Assembly: GCF_015351765.1 (NCBI RefSeq)
Contig: NZ_JADKQA010000004.1
Location: forward strand, 62,001-126,000
Direction: 5' to 3'
Length of the DNA stretch: 64,000 bases
Origin: Clostridium vitabionis
Lineage (GTDB): Bacteria > Bacillota > Clostridia > Lachnospirales > Lachnospiraceae
Positions 9,943 to 19,230 of this stretch are shown piece by piece; the first letter of the stretch is position 1; each line of letters starts with the position of its first letter. The notes beneath the pieces were generated by a model. That model was given only the letters and a program-made list of their open reading frames with translations, made no database searches and had not been told where the DNA came from. The position numbers and the translations under genes are program-made.

Positions 9943-12900
9943 ATGGCCATCACATTTACACCGAAGCAGACGAAGGTACTGAATGCGCGGAATCACAATA
10001 TTCTGGTGTCCGCCGCCGCGGGCAGCGGTAAGACCGCCGTCCTGGTGGAGAGAATCGTGCGCATGATCTCCGACCCGGAAAAGCCGCTGGACATCGACCG
10101 GCTGCTGGTGGTGACATTTACCAGGGCGGCCGCCGCCCAGATGCGGGAGAGAATCGGAAAGGCGATCTCGAAAAAGCTGATGGATGACCCGGGAAACCGC
10201 CATCTCCAGAAGCAGGAAATCCTGCTGCACCACGCGCAGATCACGACGATCGACAGTTTCTGCAGCACCCTTCTGCGCAATAATTTCAGCGAGATCGGGC
10301 TGGATCCCGCCTTCCGGGTCATGGATGAGAATGAGGCGGAGCTGCTGGAAAAGGACGTGATGGAGGCATTCCTGGAGAAGGCCTACGACCGCCACATGGG
10401 GGACGGCGGGGAGACCCCGGAGGGGTTCGACGACGGGCTGACCGATGACGAGTTCCGGGAAATGACCGACTATTTCTGTGATCAGATCGACGATGACCGT
10501 CTGTCCGGCTTGATGTTTACCCTGTACAGGGCGGCGGCCTCCCATCCGGGCATGGAACGGTGGCTCAGGGACAGGGAGAAGGACTATGCCTGCGGCTCGG
10601 AGGAGGAAATGTTCTCCTCGGCATGGATCAGGGAGCTGCTGGAACCGGGTCTTCTCGCCCTGCGGAGTGTCTATGCGGCGTATCTCCGGATGGAGGAAAT
10701 CTGCCTGTCCCCCCTGGGACCGGGAAAATATTATGCGCCGGAGGATCCGGGAAAGAAGCCGTCCGGGCTGCTGATCCGCGGGGAGAAGGAATATCTGGAA
10801 CGCCTTTTCGGCGGGGCGGATGTCCCGGCAAAAATTGACGAAATGCTCCGGGAGCTCCGGGATCCGGCGGCGGACTGGCGGAAAATCCGCGCGATGGCGG
10901 AGGTGCTCTCCGAGGCGGCGGAGCTTCCATTTGAATCCCTTCCGCGGATGGTATATAAGAAGAAGGAGAAGGAGGCGGCGGACTTTGCCGAGCGGCAGCG
11001 GCTCCAGAACCAGGTGAAGGAGCTGCGGGATCAGGCGAAGAAAACCTGCGCGGATTTCGTCCGCTATACCGCGCTGGCCGAGGAAATCCCGCCCGCCGGA
11101 GGCTCCGGCGGATCCGGCAGCGGAAACCTGGAAAATCCATCCCGCCAGGCATCCGCCGAGCTTCACCGGATGCGCCGGGCGGCGGGGCCGGCGTCCTCCC
11201 TCGCGAAAATCACGCTGGCCTATCTCCGGGAGCTTGATCAGGCGAAGAAGGACAGGAATGTCATCGATTTCGCGGATATGGAGCGGTATGCGCTCCGCGT
11301 GCTGATCCGGGAGGAGGACGGCGTTCTCCGCCCGACCCCGGCGGCACTCGCCTGCCGGCGGTATTACGAGGAGGTCCTGATCGACGAGTACCAGGACAGC
11401 AACGAGGTGCAGGAACTTCTTCTCGGCGTCATCGGCGGGGATCTGGATATGTGCCGCGGCACCGGAAAGGAGGACCAGCGGCGCTACGCCCGCTTCATGG
11501 TGGGCGATGTGAAGCAGAGCATCTACCGCTTCCGCGGGGCCTGCCCGGAGCTCTTTATCGAGAAGTTTTCCAGTTACCGGGAAAATGATCCCGTGACGGA
11601 GCGGATCGACCTGGACCAGAACTTCCGGAGCCGTCCGGAGGTGCTGGACGCGGCGAACGCGGTTTTCCGGCACATCATGCGCCGGGAGATCGGCGGGGTG
11701 GATTATGACGGGGCGGCGTCCTTAAAGGCGGGCGCCTCCTATCCGCCGGGGGAGGTTCCCGGGGCGTATACCGCGGAGCTGATCGCGGTGGAGACGGAGG
11801 AGGATGGCACAGGCGCGGATTCCGCAGAGAGCGACAGCGCGGGCGCGGAGGCGGGCGGAAAGCGCGCGGAGGCCGCAGGCGCTGCGGAAAATGGCGCGGA
11901 TGCTGCGGAAAATGGCGCGGGCGCGGAGGCGGATAACGCCGAGAGCATTTCCTCGAAGGAGAAAGAGATCCTTGCCATCACCCGCAGGATCCGGCAGCTC
12001 ACCGGCGCGGATCCCGGCGAGGACGGAAGAAGCGCCCGGCCGCTCATGGTGACGGATGAGGAGACGGGGGAACTCCGCCCGGTGAGATACAGCGACATCG
12101 TGATCCTGCTGCGCTCGCAGGTGACCTGGAACGATGAATACCGGAAAATTTTTGAGCAGGAGGGGATCCCGATCCTCATCGAAAACCAGGCGGGGTATTT
12201 CGAGACCGCGGAAATCCGGGAGATTCTCTGCCTCCTGGAAACCCTGGACAACCCCAGGCAGGATATTCCGCTGTATGGCGTGATGCGGGGATATTTCGGC
12301 GGATTCACCGAGGACGAAATCGGGCAGGTCCGGGCCGCGGCGCCGCGGGGGATGCTGCTCTGCGGCTGTCTCGAGAGCGCGGCGGGAAGAAGCGCCGCGG
12401 AGGAATCGTCAGACGGCGAAGGGGAAAGCGCCGCGGAAGAACCATCAGGCGGTGAAGGAAGAAGCACCGCGGAGGAATCCGAAAAAGCGGCGGGAAGCGG
12501 GATTTCCCCGGAGCTCAGGGAGAAATGTGCCCGGCTTCTCGACAGGATCGATGCGCTCCGGAAGGAGGCGGAGGCCGTGTCGATCCACGAGCTTCTCGGC
12601 CATATCCTCTATGATTCCGGGTTTGCCGCATTTGCGGCGGCTCTTCCCTCGGGAAATCAGCGGAGCGCCAATCTCCGCTTCCTCGTGGAGAAAGCGCAGG
12701 ATTTTGAAAAAACATCTTATACCGGACTTTTTCAATTTTTGCGCTATATCGACCAGATCAGAAAATACAGCGTCGATTACGGCGAGGTCAGCGTCCGTGA
12801 CGAGAAGGCAGAGGGCGTCCGCGTCATGACGATCCACAAGAGCAAGGGGCTGGAATTTCCGGTCTGCTTTGTGGCCGGGCTCGCGTCCCGGTTCTCGGCG

Positions 12901-14442
12901 AAGGACACCGGCGGTCCCCTGCTGTTAGACGGGGAACTGGGCATGGGCATCGACTATTTTGAGGAGGAGACCCGCTCCATCTGCCCGACGCTCAGGAAGG
13001 AGGCGATTGCGCAGAAGATCCGCCGGGATTCCCTGGGGGAGGAACTCCGGGTGCTCTATGTGGCGATGACGAGAGCGAAGGAGAAGCTGATCCTGGTGGG
13101 GAATGTGAAATCTCTCGGGAAGCGGCTCGGGGAGCTCACCTCCGGCGGGCTTCGCATGAACGCGGGCGGAAAGCTCCCGGCGGAGATGATCGCCGGATCG
13201 GGAAGTTTTCCGGCGCCCCGGTCCTATTTTGACCTGCTGCTCATCGCGCTCAGCGCGGAGCTTCTCGCCGCGGGCGGGGTGGATCTGCTCCCCGGCACGG
13301 AGGGCGAGGCTGCCCCGGAAGATCTGATATCCGGTATGCGTGAGGGCACGGGAGGCCTTCCTGTCCGGCTCTCCGTGGTTTCCGTGAAGAATCTCGCTTC
13401 CTCCCGGGAGGAAGGGCAGAGAAGTATCTCGGACCGGATCAGCCTCCTGATGGAGCTGGAAAATGCCACCGCAGACGCCCTTCCGGATCCCGCCCTCGCA
13501 AAGCGGCTCCGCCGGCGGTTCTCCCGCCAGTATTCCCACCAGAATCTGGACGGCCTGTGCCTGGTGACCACGGTCAGCGAGATCAAGCAGGCGGCGATGG
13601 CAGGAAGCGAGGAGGAGGGCGGAGAGACCGCAAGGGATTTCTACCGGAAGCACAAGCCGGAGGAGTATATTCCGCGGTTTGCCCGGGAGGCGGAGACCGC
13701 AGGCTGCGGGGATGATATTTTCCCGGACGCGGTGAGAGCCGCGGAAGGTTCCCCGCTGCCCGGCGGCGCCGGACAGCAGAACCCCGCCACCGATGCGGGA
13801 CGGGAGACATCACCCGGCGGCGCCGGACGGCAGAACCCCGCCGCCGATGCGGGACAGGAGACATCGCCCGGCGGCGCCGAGCGGGGGACGGCCGTCCACC
13901 GCGTCTGCGAGCTCATGGATTACCGGCGGTTTCCGGAGCCTGCGGCGGTGACGGAGCGGGAATATGAGGACTGGAAGCGTGAGCTTGTCCGGAAGGGAAA
14001 ACTTACCGGAAGGCAGGCAAAGCTCGTTCCCTTTGCCGCGATGCGGCGGTTTCTGGCATCGGGGATTGCCGCCAGGATGGCGGCGGCGGACAGGGCGGGC
14101 CTTCTCCGCCGGGAGCAGGTCTTCGTCCACGGGATCAATGCTGACCGGCTGTATCCGCATTTCCCGAGGGAGGAGACCATCCTCGTCCAGGGAATCATCG
14201 ACGCCTTTTTTATCGAGGCGGTGGAGAAGGGAAGCCGCAGGCTTGTCCTGATCGATTACAAGACTGACCGCGTGAACTCTGGGGAAGAACTGCTTGACCG
14301 CTACCGGATCCAGCTTGAGCTGTATTCTGATGCCCTGGCGGATATGTTTCATCTGCCGGTGTCGGCGGAGATCTTTTCCTTTGCCCTCGGCAGGGAGGTC
14401 CCGGTTCCCGCGGAAGGAAAGAGACTGGAGGAATTGACATGA
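9943..14442 (+). CDS. addA: ATP-dependent helicase/nuclease subunit AddA
   Basis: A 1499-residue UvrD-type helicase with C-terminal RecB nuclease. Visible motifs in order: Walker A SAAAGSGKTAVLVERI, TFTRAAAAQMRERI, motif II LIDEYQDSN, GDVKQSIYRFRGA, TIHKSKGLEFPV, VAMTRAKEKL, and the nuclease IDYKTDR. It is about 250 residues longer than usual AddA. The extra length is Ala/Gly/Glu-rich low-complexity linkers around residues 630-670 (AAENGADAAENGAG), 820-860 (SAAEESSDGEGES) and 1270-1310, where a 54-bp unit is tandemly repeated. Catalytic motifs are intact, so the enzyme should be active. AddA and AddB together process ends for RecA. The stop overlaps the next start (ATGA). Confidence 0.95.
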   Translation: MAITFTPKQTKVLNARNHNILVSAAAGSGKTAVLVERIVRMISDPEKPLDIDRLLVVTFTRAAAAQMRERIGKAISKKLMDDPGNRHLQKQEILLHHAQITTIDSFCSTLLRNNFSEIGLDPAFRVMDENEAELLEKDVMEAFLEKAYDRHMGDGGETPEGFDDGLTDDEFREMTDYFCDQIDDDRLSGLMFTLYRAAASHPGMERWLRDREKDYACGSEEEMFSSAWIRELLEPGLLALRSVYAAYLRMEEICLSPLGPGKYYAPEDPGKKPSGLLIRGEKEYLERLFGGADVPAKIDEMLRELRDPAADWRKIRAMAEVLSEAAELPFESLPRMVYKKKEKEAADFAERQRLQNQVKELRDQAKKTCADFVRYTALAEEIPPAGGSGGSGSGNLENPSRQASAELHRMRRAAGPASSLAKITLAYLRELDQAKKDRNVIDFADMERYALRVLIREEDGVLRPTPAALACRRYYEEVLIDEYQDSNEVQELLLGVIGGDLDMCRGTGKEDQRRYARFMVGDVKQSIYRFRGACPELFIEKFSSYRENDPVTERIDLDQNFRSRPEVLDAANAVFRHIMRREIGGVDYDGAASLKAGASYPPGEVPGAYTAELIAVETEEDGTGADSAESDSAGAEAGGKRAEAAGAAENGADAAENGAGAEADNAESISSKEKEILAITRRIRQLTGADPGEDGRSARPLMVTDEETGELRPVRYSDIVILLRSQVTWNDEYRKIFEQEGIPILIENQAGYFETAEIREILCLLETLDNPRQDIPLYGVMRGYFGGFTEDEIGQVRAAAPRGMLLCGCLESAAGRSAAEESSDGEGESAAEEPSGGEGRSTAEESEKAAGSGISPELREKCARLLDRIDALRKEAEAVSIHELLGHILYDSGFAAFAAALPSGNQRSANLRFLVEKAQDFEKTSYTGLFQFLRYIDQIRKYSVDYGEVSVRDEKAEGVRVMTIHKSKGLEFPVCFVAGLASRFSAKDTGGPLLLDGELGMGIDYFEEETRSICPTLRKEAIAQKIRRDSLGEELRVLYVAMTRAKEKLILVGNVKSLGKRLGELTSGGLRMNAGGKLPAEMIAGSGSFPAPRSYFDLLLIALSAELLAAGGVDLLPGTEGEAAPEDLISGMREGTGGLPVRLSVVSVKNLASSREEGQRSISDRISLLMELENATADALPDPALAKRLRRRFSRQYSHQNLDGLCLVTTVSEIKQAAMAGSEEEGGETARDFYRKHKPEEYIPRFAREAETAGCGDDIFPDAVRAAEGSPLPGGAGQQNPATDAGRETSPGGAGRQNPAADAGQETSPGGAERGTAVHRVCELMDYRRFPEPAAVTEREYEDWKRELVRKGKLTGRQAKLVPFAAMRRFLASGIAARMAAADRAGLLRREQVFVHGINADRLYPHFPREETILVQGIIDAFFIEAVEKGSRRLVLIDYKTDRVNSGEELLDRYRIQLELYSDALADMFHLPVSAEIFSFALGREVPVPAEGKRLEELT
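13759..13890 (+). repeat. 54-bp in-frame tandem repeat within addA
   Basis: CCCGGCGGCGCC recurs at 13759, 13813 and 13867, giving a 54-bp (18-codon) unit present about 2.4 times with few substitutions. It encodes a Gly/Ala/Pro-rich linker before the nuclease domain (GGAGQQNPATDAGRETSP and its copy). Confidence 0.9.
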
Positions 14443-15257
14443 GAATTGCACTAGCGCAGATGGCAATGAGCGGGGATAAACAGGGCAACCTGATGAAAAG
14501 CCTGACCATGCTGGAGAAGGCGGCGGAGCGGAAAGCGGATCTCATCCTCTATCCGGAGGTCCAGCTCTCCCCGTTTTTCGCCCAGTTCCCGGGAAATGTC
14601 GGCGGCTGCTGCGGCGGGGCGATGGGACCGGAGGCGATCGGGGCGGATGACCCGGTTTTCCGGATGTTCCGGGAATTCTGCCGGAAATACCGCATCATGG
14701 CTTCCCCGAACTTCTATTATCGGGAGAATGGGAAGAATTACGATGCGAGCTTTCTGATTGCCCGGAACGGCGACCTGCTGGGCTGCCAGAAGATGGTCCA
14801 TGTGGCCCAGATGCCGCAGTTTTATGAGCAGGACTACTACACCCCGTCGGATGACGGTTTCCATGTCTTCGACACGGAATTCGGGAAAATCGGCATTGTC
14901 GTCTGCTTCGACCGGCATTTCCCGGAGAGTGTCCGGACCGAGGCGGTCCGCGGCGCGGAGCTGGTCCTGATTCCGACGGCCAATACCGCCGCGGAGCCCA
15001 TGGAGCTCTTTGAACAGGAGGTCCGGGTCGAGGCGTACCAGAACAGCTGCTTTATCGCCATGGCCAACCGGACCGGCGTGGAGGCGGCGATGGAATTTGC
15101 CGGGCAGTCGATCGCGGTGAATCCCGAGGGGGATACGATCGCAAAATCGAATCAGGATGAAGACCTTCTGCTGGTGGATATCGATCTCGGCGAGGTGAAA
15201 AAAGCGAGAGAGAAGCGGCCATATTTCCCGCTCCGGAGGAAAGAATGGTATGCGTGA
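14439..15257 (+). CDS. Carbon-nitrogen hydrolase (nitrilase superfamily)
   Basis: This 272-residue protein has the catalytic triad of the nitrilase fold: Glu40 (LYPEV), Lys118 (QKMVHV) and Cys156 (VVCFDRHFPES). The sequence around Cys, CFDRHFPE, resembles N-carbamoylputrescine amidase and beta-ureidopropionase-like branches, but the substrate cannot be fixed. The start overlaps the addA stop (ATGA) and its end overlaps ktrB by 8 bp, so it is translationally coupled in the addBA-ktr operon; there is no obvious biochemical link to DNA repair. Confidence 0.9.
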   Translation: MRIALAQMAMSGDKQGNLMKSLTMLEKAAERKADLILYPEVQLSPFFAQFPGNVGGCCGGAMGPEAIGADDPVFRMFREFCRKYRIMASPNFYYRENGKNYDASFLIARNGDLLGCQKMVHVAQMPQFYEQDYYTPSDDGFHVFDTEFGKIGIVVCFDRHFPESVRTEAVRGAELVLIPTANTAAEPMELFEQEVRVEAYQNSCFIAMANRTGVEAAMEFAGQSIAVNPEGDTIAKSNQDEDLLLVDIDLGEVKKAREKRPYFPLRRKEWYA

Positions 15258-16590
15258 GAATTTTTGGCTGAGAAAGGTCAAGCATTTATCCAGTTTCCAG
15301 GTGATCCTGTTCGGATTTCTGGGCGTGATCCTGCTGGGCGCCCTGCTGCTCATGCTTCCGGTCTCGTCCTCGGCGGGCACGGTTACCCCGTTTTCCGACG
15401 CGGTGTTCACCTCAACCTCGGCGGTCTGCGTGACCGGCCTGGTGGTCCGCGACACGGCCCGCTGCTGGTCCCTGTTTGGGAAATTCGTGATCATCACGCT
15501 GATCCAGATCGGCGGCCTGGGGGTGGTGACGATCGCGGTGACACTGACGATGTTTTCGGGGAGGAGGATCTCCCTGATGCAGCGCAGTGTCCTGCAGGAA
15601 TCGATCTCGGCGAGCCAGGTGGGCGGGATTGTCCGGCTGACCCAGTTTATTTTGAAAGTCACGTTCTCGATCGAGCTCATCGGCGCGGCGGTCATGTGTC
15701 CGGTGTTTTGCCGGGATTTCGGGCCGGTTAAGGGAGCCGGCTATGCCCTGTTTCACTCGGTTTCCGCTTTCTGCAACGCCGGGTTCGACCTTATGGGCGT
15801 CCGCGAGCCGTTTTCCTCGGTGACGGCGTACCGCGCGAATCCCGTGATCAATCTCACCCTGATGTGCCTCATTATCATCGGCGGGATCGGGTTTCTCGTA
15901 TGGCAGGATCTTGTGCGGAACGGCTTGCATTTCCACCGATACAGGCTGCAGACCAAAGTGGCGGTCACGGCATCGGCGGTGCTGATCTTCGCGCCTGCCG
16001 TGTGGTTCTTTTTCGCGGAATTTGCCGGGCTTCCGGTGGGGGAGAGGTTCTGGGCGTCGCTTTTTCAGTCGGTGACGGCGCGGACGGCCGGATTTAACAC
16101 GGAGAATCTTGACGCGCTCTCCGACAGCGGGAAAATGCTGATGATCGTCCTCATGCTGATCGGCGGTTCTCCGGGCTCTACAGCCGGCGGTATGAAGACG
16201 ACGACCGTCGTGCTGCTGCTCGCCTCGGCGGCAGCCGCATTTACCAGCCGGAAGGACACCATCCTGTTCCGGCGGCGGGTGGAGGACGGCATTGTGAGGA
16301 GGGCCTCAGCGATCCTGACGATGTATCTCGAGCTGTTTCTCCTGAGTGCCATGATCATCAGCAGGGTTGAGGGGATTCCCCTGCAGACCTGTATGTTTGA
16401 GACCGCCTCGGCCCTGGGGACGGTGGGACTTACGCTGGGCATCACGACGAAGCTGGGATGGATTTCCCGCGCGATCCTGATTGTGCTGATGTTTTTCGGG
16501 AGAGTTGGCGGGCTCACCATTATCTATGCCGCGCTCGGCATGCACCCGCATCTTGCGGAATATCCTCACGAAGATATGATGGTGGGATGA
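15250..16590 (+). CDS. ktrB: Potassium uptake channel subunit, TrkH/KtrB family
   Basis: A 446-residue integral membrane protein with four repeated membrane-pore-membrane units of the TrkH/KtrB fold. Pore-loop regions end in filter Gly residues, for example TSTSAVCVTGL, SAFCNAGFDL, SVTARTAGFN and ASALGTVGLTLG. It forms the K+ (Na+-coupled) pore that is gated by the following RCK subunit. The length fits KtrB. GGAGGA at 15235 gives a 9-base spacing to the start at 15250. Confidence 0.92.
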   Translation: MRENFWLRKVKHLSSFQVILFGFLGVILLGALLLMLPVSSSAGTVTPFSDAVFTSTSAVCVTGLVVRDTARCWSLFGKFVIITLIQIGGLGVVTIAVTLTMFSGRRISLMQRSVLQESISASQVGGIVRLTQFILKVTFSIELIGAAVMCPVFCRDFGPVKGAGYALFHSVSAFCNAGFDLMGVREPFSSVTAYRANPVINLTLMCLIIIGGIGFLVWQDLVRNGLHFHRYRLQTKVAVTASAVLIFAPAVWFFFAEFAGLPVGERFWASLFQSVTARTAGFNTENLDALSDSGKMLMIVLMLIGGSPGSTAGGMKTTTVVLLLASAAAAFTSRKDTILFRRRVEDGIVRRASAILTMYLELFLLSAMIISRVEGIPLQTCMFETASALGTVGLTLGITTKLGWISRAILIVLMFFGRVGGLTIIYAALGMHPHLAEYPHEDMMVG

Positions 16591-16606
16591 GCGGAAGGGA
16601 GAAATT

Positions 16607-17254
16607 ATGAAGACAATTTTGTTGATCGGGCTCGGCCGCTTCGGCCGCCACGCCGCCATGCGCCTCCATGCGCTCGGGCATCAGATCATGGCCGTGGATA
16701 AGAGCGAGGACCGGGTCCAGGCGGTCCTGCCCTATGTGACGAACGCGCTGGTGGGTGATTCCACCAGGAGAGATTTTCTTGAGTCCCTGGGGATCCGGGA
16801 CTTCGACCTCTGCATCGTGGCGATCGGCGATGATTTCCAGAGCTCCCTGGAGACGACGGCATTTCTCAAGGAGCTCGGGGCAAAGCGGGTGGTCGCCCGC
16901 GCCTCGCGTGACGTCCACGCGAAGTTTCTCCTGAGAAATGGTGCGGACGACGTCGTCTACCCGGAAAAGCAGATGGCGGAGTGGACGGCGATGCGCTACA
17001 GCTCAGAGCACCTGTTCGACTATTTCTCTATGGGGGACGGCTATGCGGTCATGGAGATCGGGGTGCCCGCGGAATGGGTCGGCAAGTCCATCCGGGAGCT
17101 GGATCTGCGCCGGAAGGCCGGCATGAATATTCTCGGGGCGAAGCAGAACGGGCATATCAATATGAAAATTCAGCCGGATATGGTTCTTTCCGACAAGGAG
17201 ACCCTGCTGGTTCTCGGCCAGGAGGATGATTTTCAGAAGATTATCCGCGGATAA
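16607..17254 (+). CDS. ktrA: Potassium uptake regulatory subunit, TrkA/KtrA family
   Basis: A 215-residue cytosolic protein with an RCK_N (TrkA-N) Rossmann domain, LIGLGRFGRHAAMRLHALGH, binding nucleotide at residues 5-18, and a C-terminal RCK_C domain (about 135-215). This octameric ring gates KtrB in response to ATP/ADP or NAD(H). It sits 16 bp after ktrB with GGGAGAAATT before the ATG, so the pair is co-expressed. Confidence 0.92.
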   Translation: MKTILLIGLGRFGRHAAMRLHALGHQIMAVDKSEDRVQAVLPYVTNALVGDSTRRDFLESLGIRDFDLCIVAIGDDFQSSLETTAFLKELGAKRVVARASRDVHAKFLLRNGADDVVYPEKQMAEWTAMRYSSEHLFDYFSMGDGYAVMEIGVPAEWVGKSIRELDLRRKAGMNILGAKQNGHINMKIQPDMVLSDKETLLVLGQEDDFQKIIRG

Positions 17255-17272
17255 CGGAAAGGAGTGGTCATC

Positions 17273-17836
17273 ATGGCACTGGAGGAAATTGAGAAGGAGA
17301 GCTATCAGGCGGTCACGGAGATCTGTGAGGCGGCGCATCTTGCCCGGGGAAATGTCTTCGTGGTGGGCTGCTCGACCAGCGAGGTCCTCGGGCAGAAAAT
17401 CGGGACGAACACGAATATGGATGTGGCGGAGGCTTTGTACCGCGGCATCACCCGCGCGCTGGATGAGCGGGGAATTTTCCTTGCCGCCCAGTGCTGTGAG
17501 CACCTGAACCGGGCGCTGGTTGTCGACCGCGCGGTCATGGAGCGCTATGACCTCGAGCAGGTCAACGCGATCCCGCAGCCGAACCACGCCGGGGGCGCAT
17601 TTGCGACAGCTGCCTATAAAAACGGGGCGGATCCGGTTCTCGTGGAGAGCCTGGATGCCCGGGCGGACGCCGGCATTGACATCGGGGATACCCTGATCGG
17701 CATGCATATCCATCCCGTGGCCGTGCCGCTGCGCATTTCCCGAAAGACGATCGGGGAGGCGCATATCACCTGCGCGAGGCGCCGTCCGAAATACACCGGC
17801 GGACAGAGGGCAATCTATGACCCGAAACTGATGTGA
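17273..17836 (+). CDS. UPF0340 / TIGR01440 family protein (YwlG-like)
   Basis: This 187-residue protein matches the UPF0340 family: EVLGQKIGTNTNMDVA, AAQCCEHLNRALVVDR, IPQPNHAGGAFATAAY and DIGDTLIGMHIHPVAVPLR are characteristic stretches. The function is not established. The start at ATG 17273 is preceded by AAAGGAG; a GTG at 17264 overlaps that site and is unlikely. It lies 18 bp after ktrA, at the end of the addBA operon or linked to it. Confidence 0.85.
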   Translation: MALEEIEKESYQAVTEICEAAHLARGNVFVVGCSTSEVLGQKIGTNTNMDVAEALYRGITRALDERGIFLAAQCCEHLNRALVVDRAVMERYDLEQVNAIPQPNHAGGAFATAAYKNGADPVLVESLDARADAGIDIGDTLIGMHIHPVAVPLRISRKTIGEAHITCARRRPKYTGGQRAIYDPKLM

Positions 17837-17918
17837 GACCGGCTGCGCGGAACCCTGTGCCGGGAATATCCTGGGCGGGGATCCTTATCCTGCTGTTTGA
17901 TTATTGGAGGAAAATTTT

Positions 17919-19040
17919 ATGGGACTGATTCGAGGACTTGTTTCCGGTGCGTCATCTACACTGGCGGACCAGTGGAAGGAATATTTTTACTGTGAGGCGA
18001 TCCCCGCGGACACGATCGCGGTTCGGGGGCACAAGCGGGTAAGCGCGCATTCCAGCAACCGGGTTGATGATAATATCATCACCACCGGTTCCGTCGTGGC
18101 GGTAGCGGACGGGCAGTGCATGCTGATCGTGGACAACGGCAAGGTCGCGGAGGTCTGCGCGGAGCCCGGGGAATACCGCTATGACGCATCGGCGCAGCCG
18201 TCGGTTTTCGCCGGAAAGCTGGGGGACAGCATCGGCGAGGTGTTCCGGGAGATCGGGAAGCGCTTTACCTTCGGCGGCCAGCCCGCGACGGACCAGAGGG
18301 TCTACTACTTTAACACGAAGGAAATGCCGGGGATCAAGTACGGGACGGCGAACCCGGTGCCGTTCCGGGTGGTGGATCCGCACGCCAATCTGGATGTGGA
18401 TATCGAGGTCCGCTGCTTCGGGGAGTACAGTATCCGGGTCACGAATCCGGTGCTGTTCTATACCAATGTCTGCGGAAATTTCCGGGACACCTACAAGGTC
18501 AGTGAGATCAGCGACCAGCTGCGGTCGGAGCTTCTGACTGCCCTTCAGCCGGCCTTCGCCGAGATCAGCGCCCAGGGCGTGCGCTACAGCGCGGTTCCGG
18601 CGCACGCCGCCGAGCTGGCGGATTCCCTGAACCACCAGCTGGACAGCAAGTGGCGGGATCTCCGCGGGATTGAAATTGTTTCCTTCGGCGTCTCCTCCAT
18701 CAGCGCATCCGAGGAGGATGAGCAGATGATCAAGGATATGCAGCGGACGGCGGCGCTCAAGGATCAGAGCATGGCGGCGGCGACGCTGGTTGCCGCGCAG
18801 GCGGAAGCCATGAAGGAGGCGGCGAAGAACCCGAATGGCGCGATGGCGGGATTCATGGGCTTCGGCATGGCGCAGAACGCAGGGGCGAATAACGGCATGA
18901 ATGTCGGACAGATGTATCAGGCAGGCCAGGCGCAGAACGCGGCGCGGCTTGTGAAGTTCTGCCCGGAGTGCGGCTATAAGATTCCGGATCCGGAGAACCC
19001 GCCGAAATTCTGCCCGAACTGCGGAAAGCCGGTGCTGTAA
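17919..19040 (+). CDS. SPFH-domain protein with C-terminal zinc ribbon (YdjI-like)
   Basis: A 373-residue protein. An SPFH/virion-core-like domain spans about 30-260, followed by an Ala/Met-rich helical linker (TAALKDQSMAAATLVAAQAE) and a zinc ribbon with CPECGYKI and CPNCGK at the end. This matches Bacillus YdjI-type proteins, implicated in membrane stress or Psp-like responses (established for relatives, inferred here). No transmembrane segment or signal peptide is visible. GGAGG at 17906 sets the start. Confidence 0.85.
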   Translation: MGLIRGLVSGASSTLADQWKEYFYCEAIPADTIAVRGHKRVSAHSSNRVDDNIITTGSVVAVADGQCMLIVDNGKVAEVCAEPGEYRYDASAQPSVFAGKLGDSIGEVFREIGKRFTFGGQPATDQRVYYFNTKEMPGIKYGTANPVPFRVVDPHANLDVDIEVRCFGEYSIRVTNPVLFYTNVCGNFRDTYKVSEISDQLRSELLTALQPAFAEISAQGVRYSAVPAHAAELADSLNHQLDSKWRDLRGIEIVSFGVSSISASEEDEQMIKDMQRTAALKDQSMAAATLVAAQAEAMKEAAKNPNGAMAGFMGFGMAQNAGANNGMNVGQMYQAGQAQNAARLVKFCPECGYKIPDPENPPKFCPNCGKPVL

Positions 19041-19117
19041 GCGGGGAAATTCCCAAAAAACAGGGAGTGTGCATGTGCGGTGATCGGACATCCGGGCGGA
19101 ATCCCGCCCGGGAGATA

Positions 19118-19230
19118 CCCGGCGCTCAGCCTGCGGCATGAACGCTGTGCTATTTCTCCGAGGATCCCGGCGCTCAGCCTGCGGCATGAATGCTGTGCTA
19201 TTTCTCCGCGGATCCCGGCGCTCAGTCTGC
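19118..19230. repeat. 48-bp tandem repeat overlapping the antiporter gene end
   Basis: CCCGGCGCTCAG recurs at 19118, 19166 and 19214, giving a 48-bp unit with two full copies and a partial third. The third copy contains the stop codon of the minus-strand antiporter gene. Just upstream a GC hairpin (CCGGGCGG / CCGCCCGG, 19091-19111) may terminate the SPFH gene. Confidence 0.9.

Noticed and set aside
8355-11673. Very long minus-strand frames opposite addB/addA (for example 9688-11673)
   Set aside because: They are shadow frames of GC-rich coding DNA: no ribosome sites, Arg/Pro/His-rich composition and no family motifs, while the plus strand encodes clear AddB/AddA.
19118-19230. Possible CRISPR array
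   Set aside because: The 48-bp units are contiguous, without unique spacers, and lie partly inside a coding gene; no cas genes nearby.
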